This document shows positions 1 through 6,552 of a stretch of 64,000 bases of DNA, one piece after another. The first letter of the stretch is position 1. The number at the start of each line of letters is the position of its first letter. This stretch comes from a virus, in IMG/VR virus record IMGVR_UViG_3300045119_000457, positions 1-64,000 of that record, one strand, 5' to 3'. The notes below the pieces were generated by a model. It saw nothing but the letters and a program-made list of their open reading frames with translations, made no database searches and was not told the origin of the DNA. A program made the translations under genes and the position numbers.

Positions 1-26
1 TCATGTTGCTTCACCGCCCGGTTCAC
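1..26 (-). CDS. Possible 5' end of a small gene, cut by the window edge
   Basis: A GTG at 26-24 overlaps the TGA of the upstream membrane peptide as GTGA, the same coupling used by neighbouring genes. Eight codons (VNRAVKQH) are open up to the edge. Nothing more can be seen, and it could be chance. Confidence 0.25.
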
Positions 27-157
27 TTGTGATGATGGCGATGCTTGAAGTCATGGCGTTCGGCTTCGTCCATCACGTCGACCCAGGCGGCGTAGAACAC
101 CAGGCCGACGAACACGGCGAGCGCGCCGCCGGCCATCCACAGAACTGCTTCGATCAT
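23..157 (-). CDS. Small single-pass membrane protein (44 aa)
   Basis: The ATG at 157 follows a strong ribosome site (GAGGAG) at good spacing. The product begins MIEAVLWMAGGALAVFVGLV, one hydrophobic helix (about residues 4-24), and ends in a His-rich tail (HDFKHRHHHK). It is the last complete gene of the leftward small-gene operon in the window. The single helix and basic tail suggest an inner-membrane peptide. Function unknown; a small holin-like or superinfection role would be guesswork. Confidence 0.55.
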   Translation of the reverse strand: MIEAVLWMAGGALAVFVGLVFYAAWVDVMDEAERHDFKHRHHHK

Positions 158-189
158 TTTTCTTCTCCTCTATTTGATCAGGTCGGAAT

Positions 190-486
190 TCAGCCGCCGA
201 GCAGGCGCCACGGGTCGATCTTGACGCGCGCCGTGTCGGCCTCGCTGAGCGGCTCCACGTCGAGGATCTTGGGAAACGCCTTGGTGACGTGGCCAACCGC
301 CTGTTTCTGCGAGACGTCATTGCCGGCGCGCAGCTTCAGGATGGAGAAGCTTTCGTTGGGATGGCCGTCGAAGAACGAGAGCTCGACGGTGTTGCTGTGG
401 GCGTCGAAGCTCTCGATCATGCCGTGGCGGTCGCTCGGCGTGCGCACCAGGGCGCCCCGCGTCATCAGGGACTGGAAAACCTTCAC
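190..486 (-). CDS. Hypothetical protein (98 aa)
   Basis: I chose the GTG at 486 because AGGAGG lies just upstream and because GTGA overlaps the stop of the preceding Lar-like gene. The protein (MKVFQSLMTRGALVRTPSDR...) is soluble, mixed charge, with no recognised domain. The segment GALVRTPSDRHGMIESFD looks like a small beta-barrel turn, but this is only an impression. It belongs to the leftward early operon. Confidence 0.7.
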   Translation of the reverse strand: MKVFQSLMTRGALVRTPSDRHGMIESFDAHSNTVELSFFDGHPNESFSILKLRAGNDVSQKQAVGHVTKAFPKILDVEPLSEADTARVKIDPWRLLGG

Positions 487-695
487 GGGCGTCCTCCTGG
501 TCGGCGGTTCCACGCCAGCACCACGTCATCTTGGCTCTTGATGGAGATCACCTGGGCGCCGCAGTCGTTGCAGGTGATCATCCAGGTGCGCTTGTTGGCG
601 AGGTTCAGGAAGCTCTGGGCCAGGTCGTCGCTGTCACAGAACGGACAGGCTGCCGGACCACGCGGCAGGGTGATCGGGATCTTGCCCCACTTCAT
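483..695 (-). CDS. Lar-like restriction-alleviation zinc-ribbon protein (70 aa)
   Basis: The protein has two CxxC knuckles (C17/C20 and C42/C45) followed by DVVLAWNRR. That is the layout of the Lar family: CPFCGS..., a second CxxCG, then a xAWNRR C-terminus. Known Lar proteins modulate type I restriction-modification in the host's favour or the phage's; the role here is inferred from family only. The ATG at 695 overlaps the upstream stop (ATGA), and the end overlaps the next GTG. Generic phage zinc ribbons can look similar. Confidence 0.65.
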   Translation of the reverse strand: MKWGKIPITLPRGPAACPFCDSDDLAQSFLNLANKRTWMITCNDCGAQVISIKSQDDVVLAWNRRPGGRP

Positions 696-952
696 GGCCT
701 GGTCTTTCCGAGCTTGACCCATACGCGCTGCATGCCGAGCGCCCGCCCGGCTGCCTCGAGCGTCGCGTTCTGCGGCCGGAGTGTCTTGCCGTGAAACCAC
801 GCATGCAACGTCCCGGCGGTCGGCCCGCCATCGTCGGCGATCTGTTCGAGCACCTCCGCGCTGGTCGTCTTGTGACGCTCTTGTATTAGAGTTCTGATAC
901 GATCGATTTCGGGATCTTTGTTGCGAAAAAGATACGACCTTAACAACCTCAT
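692..952 (-). CDS. Small helix-turn-helix DNA-binding protein (86 aa)
   Basis: Residues about 33-75 (AEVLEQIADDGGPTAGTLHAW, then LEAAGRALGMQRVWVKLG) read as an XRE/homeodomain-like HTH: a helix, a turn containing PTAGTLHAWF as recognition helix, and a closing helix. An AAGGGGG ribosome site precedes the ATG. It sits between a winged-helix candidate and the Lar-like gene, so it is a likely regulator of early genes. No operator could be assigned. Confidence 0.6.
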   Translation of the reverse strand: MRLLRSYLFRNKDPEIDRIRTLIQERHKTTSAEVLEQIADDGGPTAGTLHAWFHGKTLRPQNATLEAAGRALGMQRVWVKLGKTRP

Positions 953-998
953 ACTGTACCCCCTTGTGCTAGTGTCATTAGTGCCTTGGCCACGAGGT

Positions 999-1361
999 TC
1001 ATTCCTTCTTAAAGCTGTATGTCATGGTCTGGTTGGTGCCGCCCTGGCGCTTCATCAGGCCCTGCTTGAGTGCCCGCTTCAGGAAATAGCTGTAGGAGGT
1101 CGGCGCGTAGCCCAGGGCTTTCATCGCTTCGCGGGCGTCGGGCGCCCTCACATGGTCCTTGCCGATCTTGCGCAGCTCTTTGACGAACAGCTCGAGGCTC
1201 TCCGTGGCGGTGAGATTGGCCTGACCATTGGCCTGGATGTCGCTCGTCTTTTCGAGGTTGGCGACATGGTTGTAGCTGACGTTCTTGGCCAGGCCAGTGA
1301 GACGCTTGAAAGCCTCGCCGAGCTGTTTGTCGTCGATGAAGAATTCTACTTTGAAGGTCAT
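999..1361 (-). CDS. Hypothetical protein with probable winged-helix C-terminus (120 aa)
   Basis: The start at 1361 has an AGGAGA ribosome site and overlaps the upstream stop (ATGA). The N-terminal half (MTFKVEFFIDDKQLGEAFKR) looks like a beta-alpha domain. Residues 75-118 (REAMKALGYAPTSYSYFLKR, ALKQGLMKRQGG..TYSF) resemble a winged helix with a recognition helix and a beta hairpin. A DNA- or RNA-binding role is inferred. Confidence 0.65.
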   Translation of the reverse strand: MTFKVEFFIDDKQLGEAFKRLTGLAKNVSYNHVANLEKTSDIQANGQANLTATESLELFVKELRKIGKDHVRAPDAREAMKALGYAPTSYSYFLKRALKQGLMKRQGGTNQTMTYSFKKE

Positions 1362-1654
1362 GGGCAGTCTCCTGTTTGTCGGCGTGCCAGTCTCTCGTAA
1401 TTCTGTCTGATGAGATCGAGGTTGATGGTTTGCAATTCATCACGCACTTCGTTGAGCTTGATCAGCCGTCCACGATGCTCGGCGAGCGCTTCGTCGATCG
1501 CGGCGTCGCTGATGACGTAGTAGTCGCGACCATGCACGGTGATGTTCAGCACCGCCAGGATGGCGCGGTCAACGGCAGCTAGGGCTTCGGCGTAGCCGCT
1601 CAACAGGGTCGTGGCATGAGTACCGTTGAGATGAATGCGCGGTAGCGTGGCCAT
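1358..1654 (-). CDS. Hypothetical helical protein (98 aa)
   Basis: The ATG at 1654 overlaps the upstream stop as TAATG and the stop overlaps the next ATG, so the gene is translationally coupled on both sides. Residues 20-95 (SGYAEALAAVDRAILAVLNI, then EVRDELQTINLDLIRQNYER) are strongly helical with heptad-like spacing, possibly a coiled coil. No known domain. Confidence 0.7.
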   Translation of the reverse strand: MATLPRIHLNGTHATTLLSGYAEALAAVDRAILAVLNITVHGRDYYVISDAAIDEALAEHRGRLIKLNEVRDELQTINLDLIRQNYERLARRQTGDCP

Positions 1655-2010
1655 TACGCCTCCTCCTGCCAAAAGTAGCCGAGACCGTTGCGGGCGCGCA
1701 AGGCGTCGAAGCCAGGGTCGATCTTGCGAAACTTGTGGCGGATGCGCTTGACCATCGAGCGCACATTGTTCTGCCAGCCGTTGTTGCCGGCGCCGGCCGT
1801 GAAGCCCGGCGTCTTGATGACGTCGTAGAGCGCGCGCGTCGAACAGCAGGCGCCGCGTGTCTCGATCAGCTTCTGCATGAGACGGAGCTCGCCAAGTGTG
1901 AGATGAAGGTCGTGTCCGCGCCACCATACGACGGCGTGCTCGAAGTCGAAGATGAGCGGGCTCTGCCGGTCAATTTGCGCGCCGCAGCGCGAGCACAACA
2001 AGCGGTTCAT
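1654..2010 (-). CDS. OmpR-type winged-helix protein with N-terminal CxxC (118 aa)
   Basis: After a CSRC knuckle (C6/C9), residues 27-115 follow the OmpR/PhoB effector pattern: LHLTLGELRLMQKLIETRG (helices 1-2), a central helix, then NNVRSMVKRIRHKF (recognition helix) and ARNGLGYFW, equivalent to the GxGY wing. There is no receiver domain, so it is a stand-alone DNA-binding protein. It is coupled to its neighbours by ATGA and TAATG. Probably a phage transcription regulator. Confidence 0.7.
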   Translation of the reverse strand: MNRLLCSRCGAQIDRQSPLIFDFEHAVVWWRGHDLHLTLGELRLMQKLIETRGACCSTRALYDVIKTPGFTAGAGNNGWQNNVRSMVKRIRHKFRKIDPGFDALRARNGLGYFWQEEA

Positions 2011-2267
2011 TCGTATTCCTTGTCGACTTCGATCTGTTTTAAGGCGCGGGCGTGGCCGTAGCGGTCGAACCATTCGTGCGCCAGGTTCTGCAGCCGCTCG
2101 TACTGCAGCTCGGCCGAGGCGCCGCTGAACGGCTGCGGCGGGTCGGCGGCGACGAAGATCAGCTCGCCGCTGTCGGCGTCGTAGGTGAAGCAGATGTCGA
2201 CCTCGAGCTCGGGCCCGTAGGGCAGGTCAATCGTCATCATGTGCAGGCTGCGCTTGATGTTAGGCAT
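2007..2267 (-). CDS. Hypothetical acidic protein (86 aa)
   Basis: Begins MPNIKRSLHMMTIDLPYG. The start at 2267 has a GGGGGCG ribosome site and lies within 8 bases of the upstream stop. A beta-rich half (ELEVDICFTYDADSGELIFV) is followed by a helix (LQYERLQNLAHEWFDRYGHA). An internal ATG at 2240 is an alternative start. No recognised family. Confidence 0.65.
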   Translation of the reverse strand: MPNIKRSLHMMTIDLPYGPELEVDICFTYDADSGELIFVAADPPQPFSGASAELQYERLQNLAHEWFDRYGHARALKQIEVDKEYE

Positions 2268-2460
2268 AAGAATCGCCCCCGCTTTTGAGAACACTGGGCG
2301 CGAGGCTGCGCAGCTCAACCACTTCAAAATCGGCGCCGTAGTGTTTCAAGTCAGTTTCGGCTTTCTCCCTGGTCGAGAAGAACGGTGCGTCAGGGCTGAA
2401 ATCGCCCGAGCCGTGGAGATGGCCGCCTGTTTTATGGTGCAGTGTCCAGATGCGAATCAT
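2260..2460 (-). CDS. Hypothetical protein (66 aa)
   Basis: MIRIWTLHHKTGGHLHGSGD... The ATG at 2460 overlaps the upstream TGA. The protein is small and His/Gly-rich at the N-terminus with one amphipathic helix (STREKAETDLKHYG). Nothing diagnostic of function. Confidence 0.6.
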   Translation of the reverse strand: MIRIWTLHHKTGGHLHGSGDFSPDAPFFSTREKAETDLKHYGADFEVVELRSLAPSVLKSGGDSYA

Positions 2461-2642
2461 AATACGACGAGCCTCTGCACGAGGTCGTTGATTATCGTCC
2501 ACTTGATGGTCTGGGCGTCGATCACTTCGCCGACGACCTCGTCGGGGTGGCGCAGAATGAGCTCGGTCATGTCGAGTTCGTGCTGCAGCGCCTGGGTGAC
2601 GTAGTCGGCTTCGAGCTCGGTGAGCTCCAGGGTGACGCTCAT
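2457..2642 (-). CDS. Hypothetical helical protein (61 aa)
   Basis: MSVTLELTELEADYVTQALQ... is almost entirely helical with acidic and Leu-rich faces, probably a small helical bundle or dimer. It is coupled by ATGA at both ends. Confidence 0.65.
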   Translation of the reverse strand: MSVTLELTELEADYVTQALQHELDMTELILRHPDEVVGEVIDAQTIKWTIINDLVQRLVVL

Positions 2643-2878
2643 AGCAGCGTCCCAGGGCCGATCTTCACGTCGCAGGCCGCGCATTTGACTGCGTCATTGC
2701 CGCGTTCGTCGCTATAGACGACGAAGCCTTCGGGCGGCCAATGTATCCAGCGGAATTGTTTGCCGTCTCGCCCCGCACTCACGAAAGACCAGCCGTCGAG
2801 CTCTTCGACGTTGACGATGCCAGTCGCTGCGCAGCTCGGGCAGCGCGCGGTGTATTTCCAACAGTCCATGGCGGTCAT
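2639..2878 (-). CDS. Zinc-ribbon protein (79 aa)
   Basis: Two CxxC pairs (CPSC near residue 13 and CAAC near residue 67) flank a Trp-rich middle (GWSFVSAGRDGKQFRWIHWP), consistent with a zinc ribbon with a long insertion. It is coupled to its neighbours by ATGA overlaps. Role unknown; an accessory DNA/RNA or host-protein binding role is a guess. Confidence 0.65.
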   Translation of the reverse strand: MTAMDCWKYTARCPSCAATGIVNVEELDGWSFVSAGRDGKQFRWIHWPPEGFVVYSDERGNDAVKCAACDVKIGPGTLL

Positions 2879-3042
2879 GTCGGCTCCTCTTCGACTTCGA
2901 CGACGCGGATTTCGCGTACCAGGGTCCAGCGCATCATCAGGTCGAAGGCATAGACCTTGGCCTCGGCCTCGGTCTCGAAGGTGAGCTGGTTGCTACACCA
3001 CTTGCCGCTGTTATCAGCGATAACCTCGACTCGGTACTTCAT
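2875..3042 (-). CDS. Hypothetical small protein (55 aa)
   Basis: MKYRVEVIADNSGKWCSNQL... has an alternating beta pattern, a helix (TEAEAKVYAFDLMMRW) and a beta strand ending in an acidic tail. It resembles short phage beta-alpha-beta proteins of unknown function. ATGA overlap with the upstream RHH-like gene. Confidence 0.65.
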   Translation of the reverse strand: MKYRVEVIADNSGKWCSNQLTFETEAEAKVYAFDLMMRWTLVREIRVVEVEEEPT

Positions 3043-3242
3043 CGGTCTGCTTTCCTGTGCTTGGTCTGGTAGAGGGCGATCAGGTGCTTGATCACCTGCA
3101 TGCGGGTCAACGGCACGCCGACGACCTTCTCGAGGTCCTCGGCGATCTTCTCGAGGGCGACCATGGTGTCGCGCGACAGCGACATGCTGTACTTGCCGTT
3201 GGCGTTGAGCTTCAGATCGCGGGCAGGTTTGTAGCCAGGCAT
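3039..3242 (-). CDS. Possible ribbon-helix-helix-like protein (67 aa)
   Basis: MPGYKPARDLKLNANGKYSM then SLSRDTMVALEKIAEDLEKV. A short basic strand (NGKYSMSLS) followed by two helices separated by GVPLTRM fits an Arc/MetJ-type dimer. A longer start at 3281 is possible but would overlap the tiny upstream gene. Confidence 0.6.
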   Translation of the reverse strand: MPGYKPARDLKLNANGKYSMSLSRDTMVALEKIAEDLEKVVGVPLTRMQVIKHLIALYQTKHRKADR

Positions 3243-3244
3243 GA

Positions 3245-3313
3245 TTATTGACCCGTTTTGTGGAGGTAGTACGCGAGCCATACAATGAAGATGGCGGCAA
3301 CGATAAAATGCAT
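3245..3313 (-). CDS. Tiny membrane peptide (22 aa)
   Basis: MHFIVAAIFIVWLAYYLHKT plus GQ: a single hydrophobic helix with a basic end. Its ATG overlaps the stop of the upstream membrane peptide as TGATG. The overlap and the composition argue for translation, but such a short reading frame could be chance. Confidence 0.4.
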   Translation of the reverse strand: MHFIVAAIFIVWLAYYLHKTGQ

Positions 3314-3420
3314 CACCACACTCCTAGGTTTCTGAATACGGCAATACCGATAAAGGTGATTGCGAGACTACCGGCCACGACGAGTATCAGGCCGAGGGAT
3401 TCCGCGATGAAGGTGCGCAT
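3313..3420 (-). CDS. Tiny membrane protein (35 aa)
   Basis: MRTFIAESLGLILVVAGSLA continues ITFIGIAVFRNLGVW, one transmembrane helix. The ATG overlaps the upstream stop (TGATG), and the stop overlaps the next tiny gene the same way. Function unknown. Confidence 0.5.
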   Translation of the reverse strand: MRTFIAESLGLILVVAGSLAITFIGIAVFRNLGVW

Positions 3421-3725
3421 CACCAGACCCCCAGGCGCTCGAGCGCGGCGCGGTCCTTGTCGAGGCCGCGCAGCTCGGGGCGCGCGTCGAAGAACGCCAT
3501 GACCTCCTGGTGCAGCACGCGCTCGTCGTGCGACATGAACAGGTAGGCGCCGACGCTGGCCTTGAACGGGTTGATGCTGAGCATCGCGCCGTGCCAGGCC
3601 GCGTGGGCGTTAGGGTTCTTGTCCTGTGACGGTGCGCGCGACAGGAAGCGGCCTTTATTGGGGCCGCGTGTCGCGAAGCAGTCCTTGAGCGCCGCCAGGG
3701 CAGCCGGGGAGAGGGTGTCGGTCAC
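3420..3725 (-). CDS. Hypothetical protein (101 aa)
   Basis: MTDTLSPAALAALKDCFATR... is a soluble alpha-helical protein with a conserved-looking centre (NPNAHAAWHGAMLSINPFKA). It is coupled on both sides by overlapping start/stop codons. No family recognised. Confidence 0.7.
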   Translation of the reverse strand: MTDTLSPAALAALKDCFATRGPNKGRFLSRAPSQDKNPNAHAAWHGAMLSINPFKASVGAYLFMSHDERVLHQEVMAFFDARPELRGLDKDRAALERLGVW

Positions 3726-3955
3726 GCTACATTCTCCTTTTCGTCAGGGACCGCGCCCTGCTGTTTGAATCGCTTGAGTGCTGCCTCCATGTCGTAGCCG
3801 GCGGCTTCCAGGGCGACACGCAGGCGCTCGAGATCGGCATAGCGGACGTAGCGGCGCGAGCTCCACTTGGTTTTCTTACCGGCGCTCTCCAGCCAGATGC
3901 CGCCAGCGATGACGGCGACCTGGCGCAGAGCTTCGTAGGGATGACGCTTGGTCAT
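3722..3955 (-). CDS. Hypothetical basic protein (77 aa)
   Basis: MTKRHPYEALRQVAVIAGGI... is Lys/Arg-rich, with KKTKWSSRRYVRYADLERLR in the centre followed by helices. The basic core may bind nucleic acid. ATGA coupling at both ends. Confidence 0.65.
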   Translation of the reverse strand: MTKRHPYEALRQVAVIAGGIWLESAGKKTKWSSRRYVRYADLERLRVALEAAGYDMEAALKRFKQQGAVPDEKENVA

Positions 3956-4143
3956 GGCTGGTCATCTTCCCCGATGCCTGCCGCCTCGGCTTGGGCAATG
4001 GCGGCGTAAACGCGCTCCCACCAGTCGGCGTTCTCTGTGCTGTGACGTGGCCGCTCGACGGCCTCTTTCAGCGCGGCCAGCATGGCGCGAGCCGCCTCCC
4101 ATTGTTCAAAGCGAATAACTATCTTTTCTTTAGGGTTAGTCAT
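3952..4143 (-). CDS. Hypothetical protein (63 aa), paralogue of the adjacent upstream gene
   Basis: The pattern EAARAMLAALK ... AAIAQAEAAGI is shared with the gene at 4140-4397, and the nucleotide sequence is also nearly identical over the corresponding stretches. The two probably arose by tandem duplication followed by loss of the N-terminal helix in this copy. Helical; function unknown. Confidence 0.65.
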   Translation of the reverse strand: MTNPKEKIVIRFEQWEAARAMLAALKEAVERPRHSTENADWWERVYAAIAQAEAAGIGEDDQP

Positions 4144-4397
4144 TCGTCTTCTCCTGTGGTGATCCCTGCCGCCTCGGCTTGGGCGATGGCGGCGCGGGCT
4201 GCATCAAATTCATCGGTTTTGCGGTCCGCGACCCGCACAACTCCCTTCAACGCGGCCAGCATGGCGCGAGCCGCCTCGGCGAGCGCGAGCGCCTCGGCCA
4301 GGTCGACTTCGAGGCGAACGATCTCGACAGCATCGCGTGCGGCCTGATCGAGCCAGCCTCTCCGCAGCCGCTCGATTTCTTCATCATCGTGAATCAT
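4140..4397 (-). CDS. Hypothetical helical protein (85 aa), longer tandem paralogue
   Basis: MIHDDEEIERLRRGWLDQAA starts a long predicted coiled coil (to about residue 50), followed by the EAARAMLAALK/AAIAQAEAAGI module also present in the next gene. Coupled by ATGA overlaps. Confidence 0.65.
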   Translation of the reverse strand: MIHDDEEIERLRRGWLDQAARDAVEIVRLEVDLAEALALAEAARAMLAALKGVVRVADRKTDEFDAARAAIAQAEAAGITTGEDE

Positions 4398-4648
4398 GAC
4401 GTCACCTCTGTCTTGATGCTCATGACCTTGACCTTGATCAGTCCGCTCAGGCCGCGCGCGCTCCGTGACTTGTTCAGCATGGCCTTCTGGCCGAGCTGAC
4501 GGATGATCTCGCCAACATCGATCTCGACGTTGACCGTCCCGGTCTCCCGTCTGTCGATGACCGACGTCCAGCCGCGGCCATCGGCCGTCGGCACGCGCCT
4601 GCTGCGGTCGAGGGTGACGTTTCCCGAGAAGCAGTGAACGCGGCTCAT
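4394..4648 (-). CDS. Hypothetical protein (84 aa)
   Basis: MSRVHCFSGNVTLDRSRRVP... is beta-rich with basic patches (KAMLNKSRSARGLSGLIKVK). No known domain recognised. Coupled to both neighbours by ATGA overlaps. Confidence 0.65.
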   Translation of the reverse strand: MSRVHCFSGNVTLDRSRRVPTADGRGWTSVIDRRETGTVNVEIDVGEIIRQLGQKAMLNKSRSARGLSGLIKVKVMSIKTEVTS

Positions 4649-4935
4649 GCTGCCACCTTCAGGACGCGCGCCGTCACCTTGAGCACGGTGACCTCGGCCG
4701 TCGTGGTGTTGGCGGCGATGAACTGACGGCTGAGCTTGGCGCGCACCGCCTTCATGTCGAGCGTGTCGCGATCGTGGACCGAGACCGTGGCCTCGTAGTC
4801 GTCGCCGCAGTAGCGGCCGGCGCCGTGCTCCTTGAGCGAGGCCTCCAGCATCTTGAGCTGGGCCAGCTCGGGAGCGAGGCGGGCCTTGAGGGCGCCGATC
4901 ATGTCGACCAGCGCGTCGGGATTGAAGTTGTTCAT
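4645..4935 (-). CDS. Hypothetical phage protein (96 aa)
   Basis: The ATG at 4935 is preceded by a leader (CCAACCACGGAGA) that recurs at identical spacing before two other genes. The protein has a helical N-terminus (ALKARLAPELAQLKMLEASL), then a beta segment (DYEATVSVHDRDTLDMKAVR) and a short C-terminal strand. This resembles a common class of small phage proteins of unknown function. Confidence 0.7.
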   Translation of the reverse strand: MNNFNPDALVDMIGALKARLAPELAQLKMLEASLKEHGAGRYCGDDYEATVSVHDRDTLDMKAVRAKLSRQFIAANTTTAEVTVLKVTARVLKVAA

Positions 4936-4969
4936 GTCACTCTCCGTGGTTGGATCTTGCACCGCCGAA

Positions 4970-4996
4970 GGCCCGCATCGGTTTCCCGAGCGGGCC
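4970..4996 (-). terminator. Hairpin between two leftward genes (attenuator or terminator candidate)
   Basis: GGCCCGC (4970-4976) pairs with GCGGGCC (4990-4996) around a 13-nt loop, directly downstream of the 44-aa gene and upstream of the conserved leader. There is no T-tract, so strong intrinsic termination is doubtful. Confidence 0.35.
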
Positions 4997-5014
4997 TGGA
5001 GGCGGGCGGCGCGA

Positions 5015-5149
5015 CTAGAAGGCGCCGGTCAGCTCGATGTTCCAGGTGCCGGGCACCCGGCCGGGGACGCAGTCGAAGCCCAGGCCCTGCGCGACCAGGC
5101 CGGCGATGATGGTGGCCAGCTCGGCGGTCTCGATGTTCTTGATGGTCAT
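5015..5149 (-). CDS. Small hypothetical protein (44 aa)
   Basis: MTIKNIETAELATIIAGLVA continues to LTGAF. The ATG at 5149 has the same 13-base leader with GGAGA as two other genes, six bases before the start. It lies directly downstream of a putative palindrome-containing promoter (5173-5204). A helix is followed by a beta hairpin; function unknown. Confidence 0.65.
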   Translation of the reverse strand: MTIKNIETAELATIIAGLVAQGLGFDCVPGRVPGTWNIELTGAF

Positions 5150-5172
5150 TGCTGTCTCCGTGGTTGGTGAGG

Positions 5173-5204
5173 AGGATAATGGGGTCAGTACGACCCCATG
5201 TCAA
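5173..5204 (-). promoter_or_regulatory. Putative leftward promoter with palindromic operator in its spacer
   Basis: On the minus strand TTGACA (5204-5199) is followed by ATGGGGTC-5 nt-GACCCCAT (5199-5179). Then comes either CATTAT (17-nt spacer) or TATCCT (20-nt spacer) as the -10 element. The perfect 8-bp dyad between the elements suggests an operator. Confidence 0.5.
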
Positions 5205-5395
5205 CCCTCTCCTGTAGATAACTTCATCCAGACACGGCTGGCTTCCGGGCAGCGGCCGTCGCCTGTCGCCAGGGAGAGATGCTGCAGGCAGATAGCGGCG
5301 CACTGGGAGGTACCAAGACGACGGCACAGGGCACTGGCCTCTTCGGGTGTCGTGGCCCTGGTGGTCTCCCACCAGGGCTTGTCGTTGATGAACAT
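5201..5395 (-). CDS. Hypothetical protein (64 aa)
   Basis: MFINDKPWWETTRATTPEEA... The ATG at 5395 overlaps the upstream stop as TGATG. It is helical with several Cys residues (CRRLG, CAAICLQ) that are not spaced as a classical zinc site. The end of the gene overlaps the -35 element of the next putative promoter. Confidence 0.6.
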   Translation of the reverse strand: MFINDKPWWETTRATTPEEASALCRRLGTSQCAAICLQHLSLATGDGRCPEASRVWMKLSTGEG

Positions 5396-6354
5396 CAGAA
5401 GGCCACCTCGACGAACTTGAGACCAGGGCGGTTCAAGCGGCCCGCACATACGGGGCCGATCCCGGCGTCGACGCTGTCCTGGTTCTCCAGGTGGCGGCCG
5501 CACACGCTGCAGCTCGAGGTCAGCTGGGCGTAGGCGATGCCGGCGGCCAGGGGGTCAGCGGCGATCGCGGCGATGCGGGCGATCACCTCGGCGGTGGCGT
5601 CACGGCCGGGGCGGAAATTGCCGCCGACGATGCGGCCGTACTTGGCCGTGCCGTAGCCGCCCTCGGAGATCCAGATCAGGGCCAGGTCGTGCTTGTCGAC
5701 CTGGAAGTGGGCGCCGGTGAAGCGCAACGTGAAGCGCTTCAGGCCGGCCTCCTGGGCCCGCTGGAAGGCATCGACGATCTTGGACACATCCATCGCCGGG
5801 GCGGTGCGGACCGTCTGGGCGGCCGCCGCAGCCGTCTGGGGCGCCTGGACACGCTTGGCGGCGTACTCCGCGTCGCGCAGCTGGCCCTTGGCGATCACCG
5901 CCATCTGCTTGTCGCTGAGCGCCTGGCCGTTCTGCAGGCGGGCCAGGAAGTCGCCCAGCATGGTGGCGTAGCCCTCGGGCAGGCCCTGCTGGCCGAGCTT
6001 CTTCTGGAGCCAGGCGATCTGCGGAGCGGCCTCGGTGCGGATGGCGTCCTTCTGCTCCAGGCGACGCTCCTTGGCGCGCTCCAGGGTGGCCGGGGCGGTC
6101 TTGCGGCTGAGCTTGCCGGTGCCCTTGCAGGCGTAGCACGGGAAGCTGCGCCAGGTGCCGCGCCAGGTGCCCGAGCCGCCGCACTTCTGGCAGCTCACCT
6201 GGAAGGCCTTGGCGGCCGGCACCAGGCCGATGCCCTGGTCGCGGATGCGGACGAGCTGTTCGTCCTGCGGCAGGGTCTTGGGGGCGGGGGTATTGTCGCC
6301 GCCCAGGAAGTCCCCGAGGTCGTCACCGTTGTCGAAGGAAAAAGGCTTGTTCAT
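5395..6354 (-). CDS. Zinc-binding protein with DnaJ-type and DUF6011-like cysteine clusters (319 aa)
   Basis: I chose the ATG at 6354 because of the conserved CCAACCACGGAGA leader six bases upstream. Near residues 55-80, CQKCGGSG...CYACKGTGK forms a DnaJ-type CxxCxGxG pair. A helical middle follows (QIAWLQKKLGQQGLPEGYAT). The C-terminus has CSVCGRHLENQDSVDAGIGP-VC, the signature of DUF6011-like phage zinc modules. A nucleic-acid or protein scaffold role is inferred. It is the first and longest gene after a putative promoter, so it is probably well expressed. Confidence 0.65.
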   Translation of the reverse strand: MNKPFSFDNGDDLGDFLGGDNTPAPKTLPQDEQLVRIRDQGIGLVPAAKAFQVSCQKCGGSGTWRGTWRSFPCYACKGTGKLSRKTAPATLERAKERRLEQKDAIRTEAAPQIAWLQKKLGQQGLPEGYATMLGDFLARLQNGQALSDKQMAVIAKGQLRDAEYAAKRVQAPQTAAAAAQTVRTAPAMDVSKIVDAFQRAQEAGLKRFTLRFTGAHFQVDKHDLALIWISEGGYGTAKYGRIVGGNFRPGRDATAEVIARIAAIAADPLAAGIAYAQLTSSCSVCGRHLENQDSVDAGIGPVCAGRLNRPGLKFVEVAF

Positions 6355-6376
6355 CGATGTCTCCGTGGTTGGTCTG

Positions 6377-6408
6377 ATCATAGTGGGCCCACTATCACGC
6401 ATCGTCAA
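6377..6408 (-). promoter_or_regulatory. Putative leftward promoter with 16-bp perfect palindrome in its spacer
   Basis: On the minus strand TTGACG (6408-6403) and TATGAT (6382-6377) are separated by 20 nt. The spacer and the edge of the -10 carry the perfect palindrome ATAGTGGGCCCACTAT (6380-6395). A long spacer with a centred dyad recalls MerR-type promoters, although no MerR-family regulator was recognised in the window. Confidence 0.5.
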
Positions 6409-6501
6409 CAGCTATTTTCAGGGGCTTGCCGGGTCGCTGGGGATGGGCCTAGCCTGGGCCTCGTTCCGGCCCTGACACCTCCCCCGTCCGGGGTCCGGGG
6501 T

Positions 6502-6547
6502 GCAGCGGGGCCACGCCCGCACTCCCAGGGGCTGAAGGCCCCGCTGC
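6502..6547 (-). terminator. GC-rich stem-loop downstream of a leftward gene
   Basis: GCAGCGGGGCC (6502-6512) is perfectly complementary to GGCCCCGCTGC (6537-6547), with a 24-nt loop. It lies just after the stop of the 116-aa gene, in a 150-bp gap. There is no U-run, so it may act as a rho-dependent or processing signal. Confidence 0.4.
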
Positions 6548-6552
6548 TCTCC

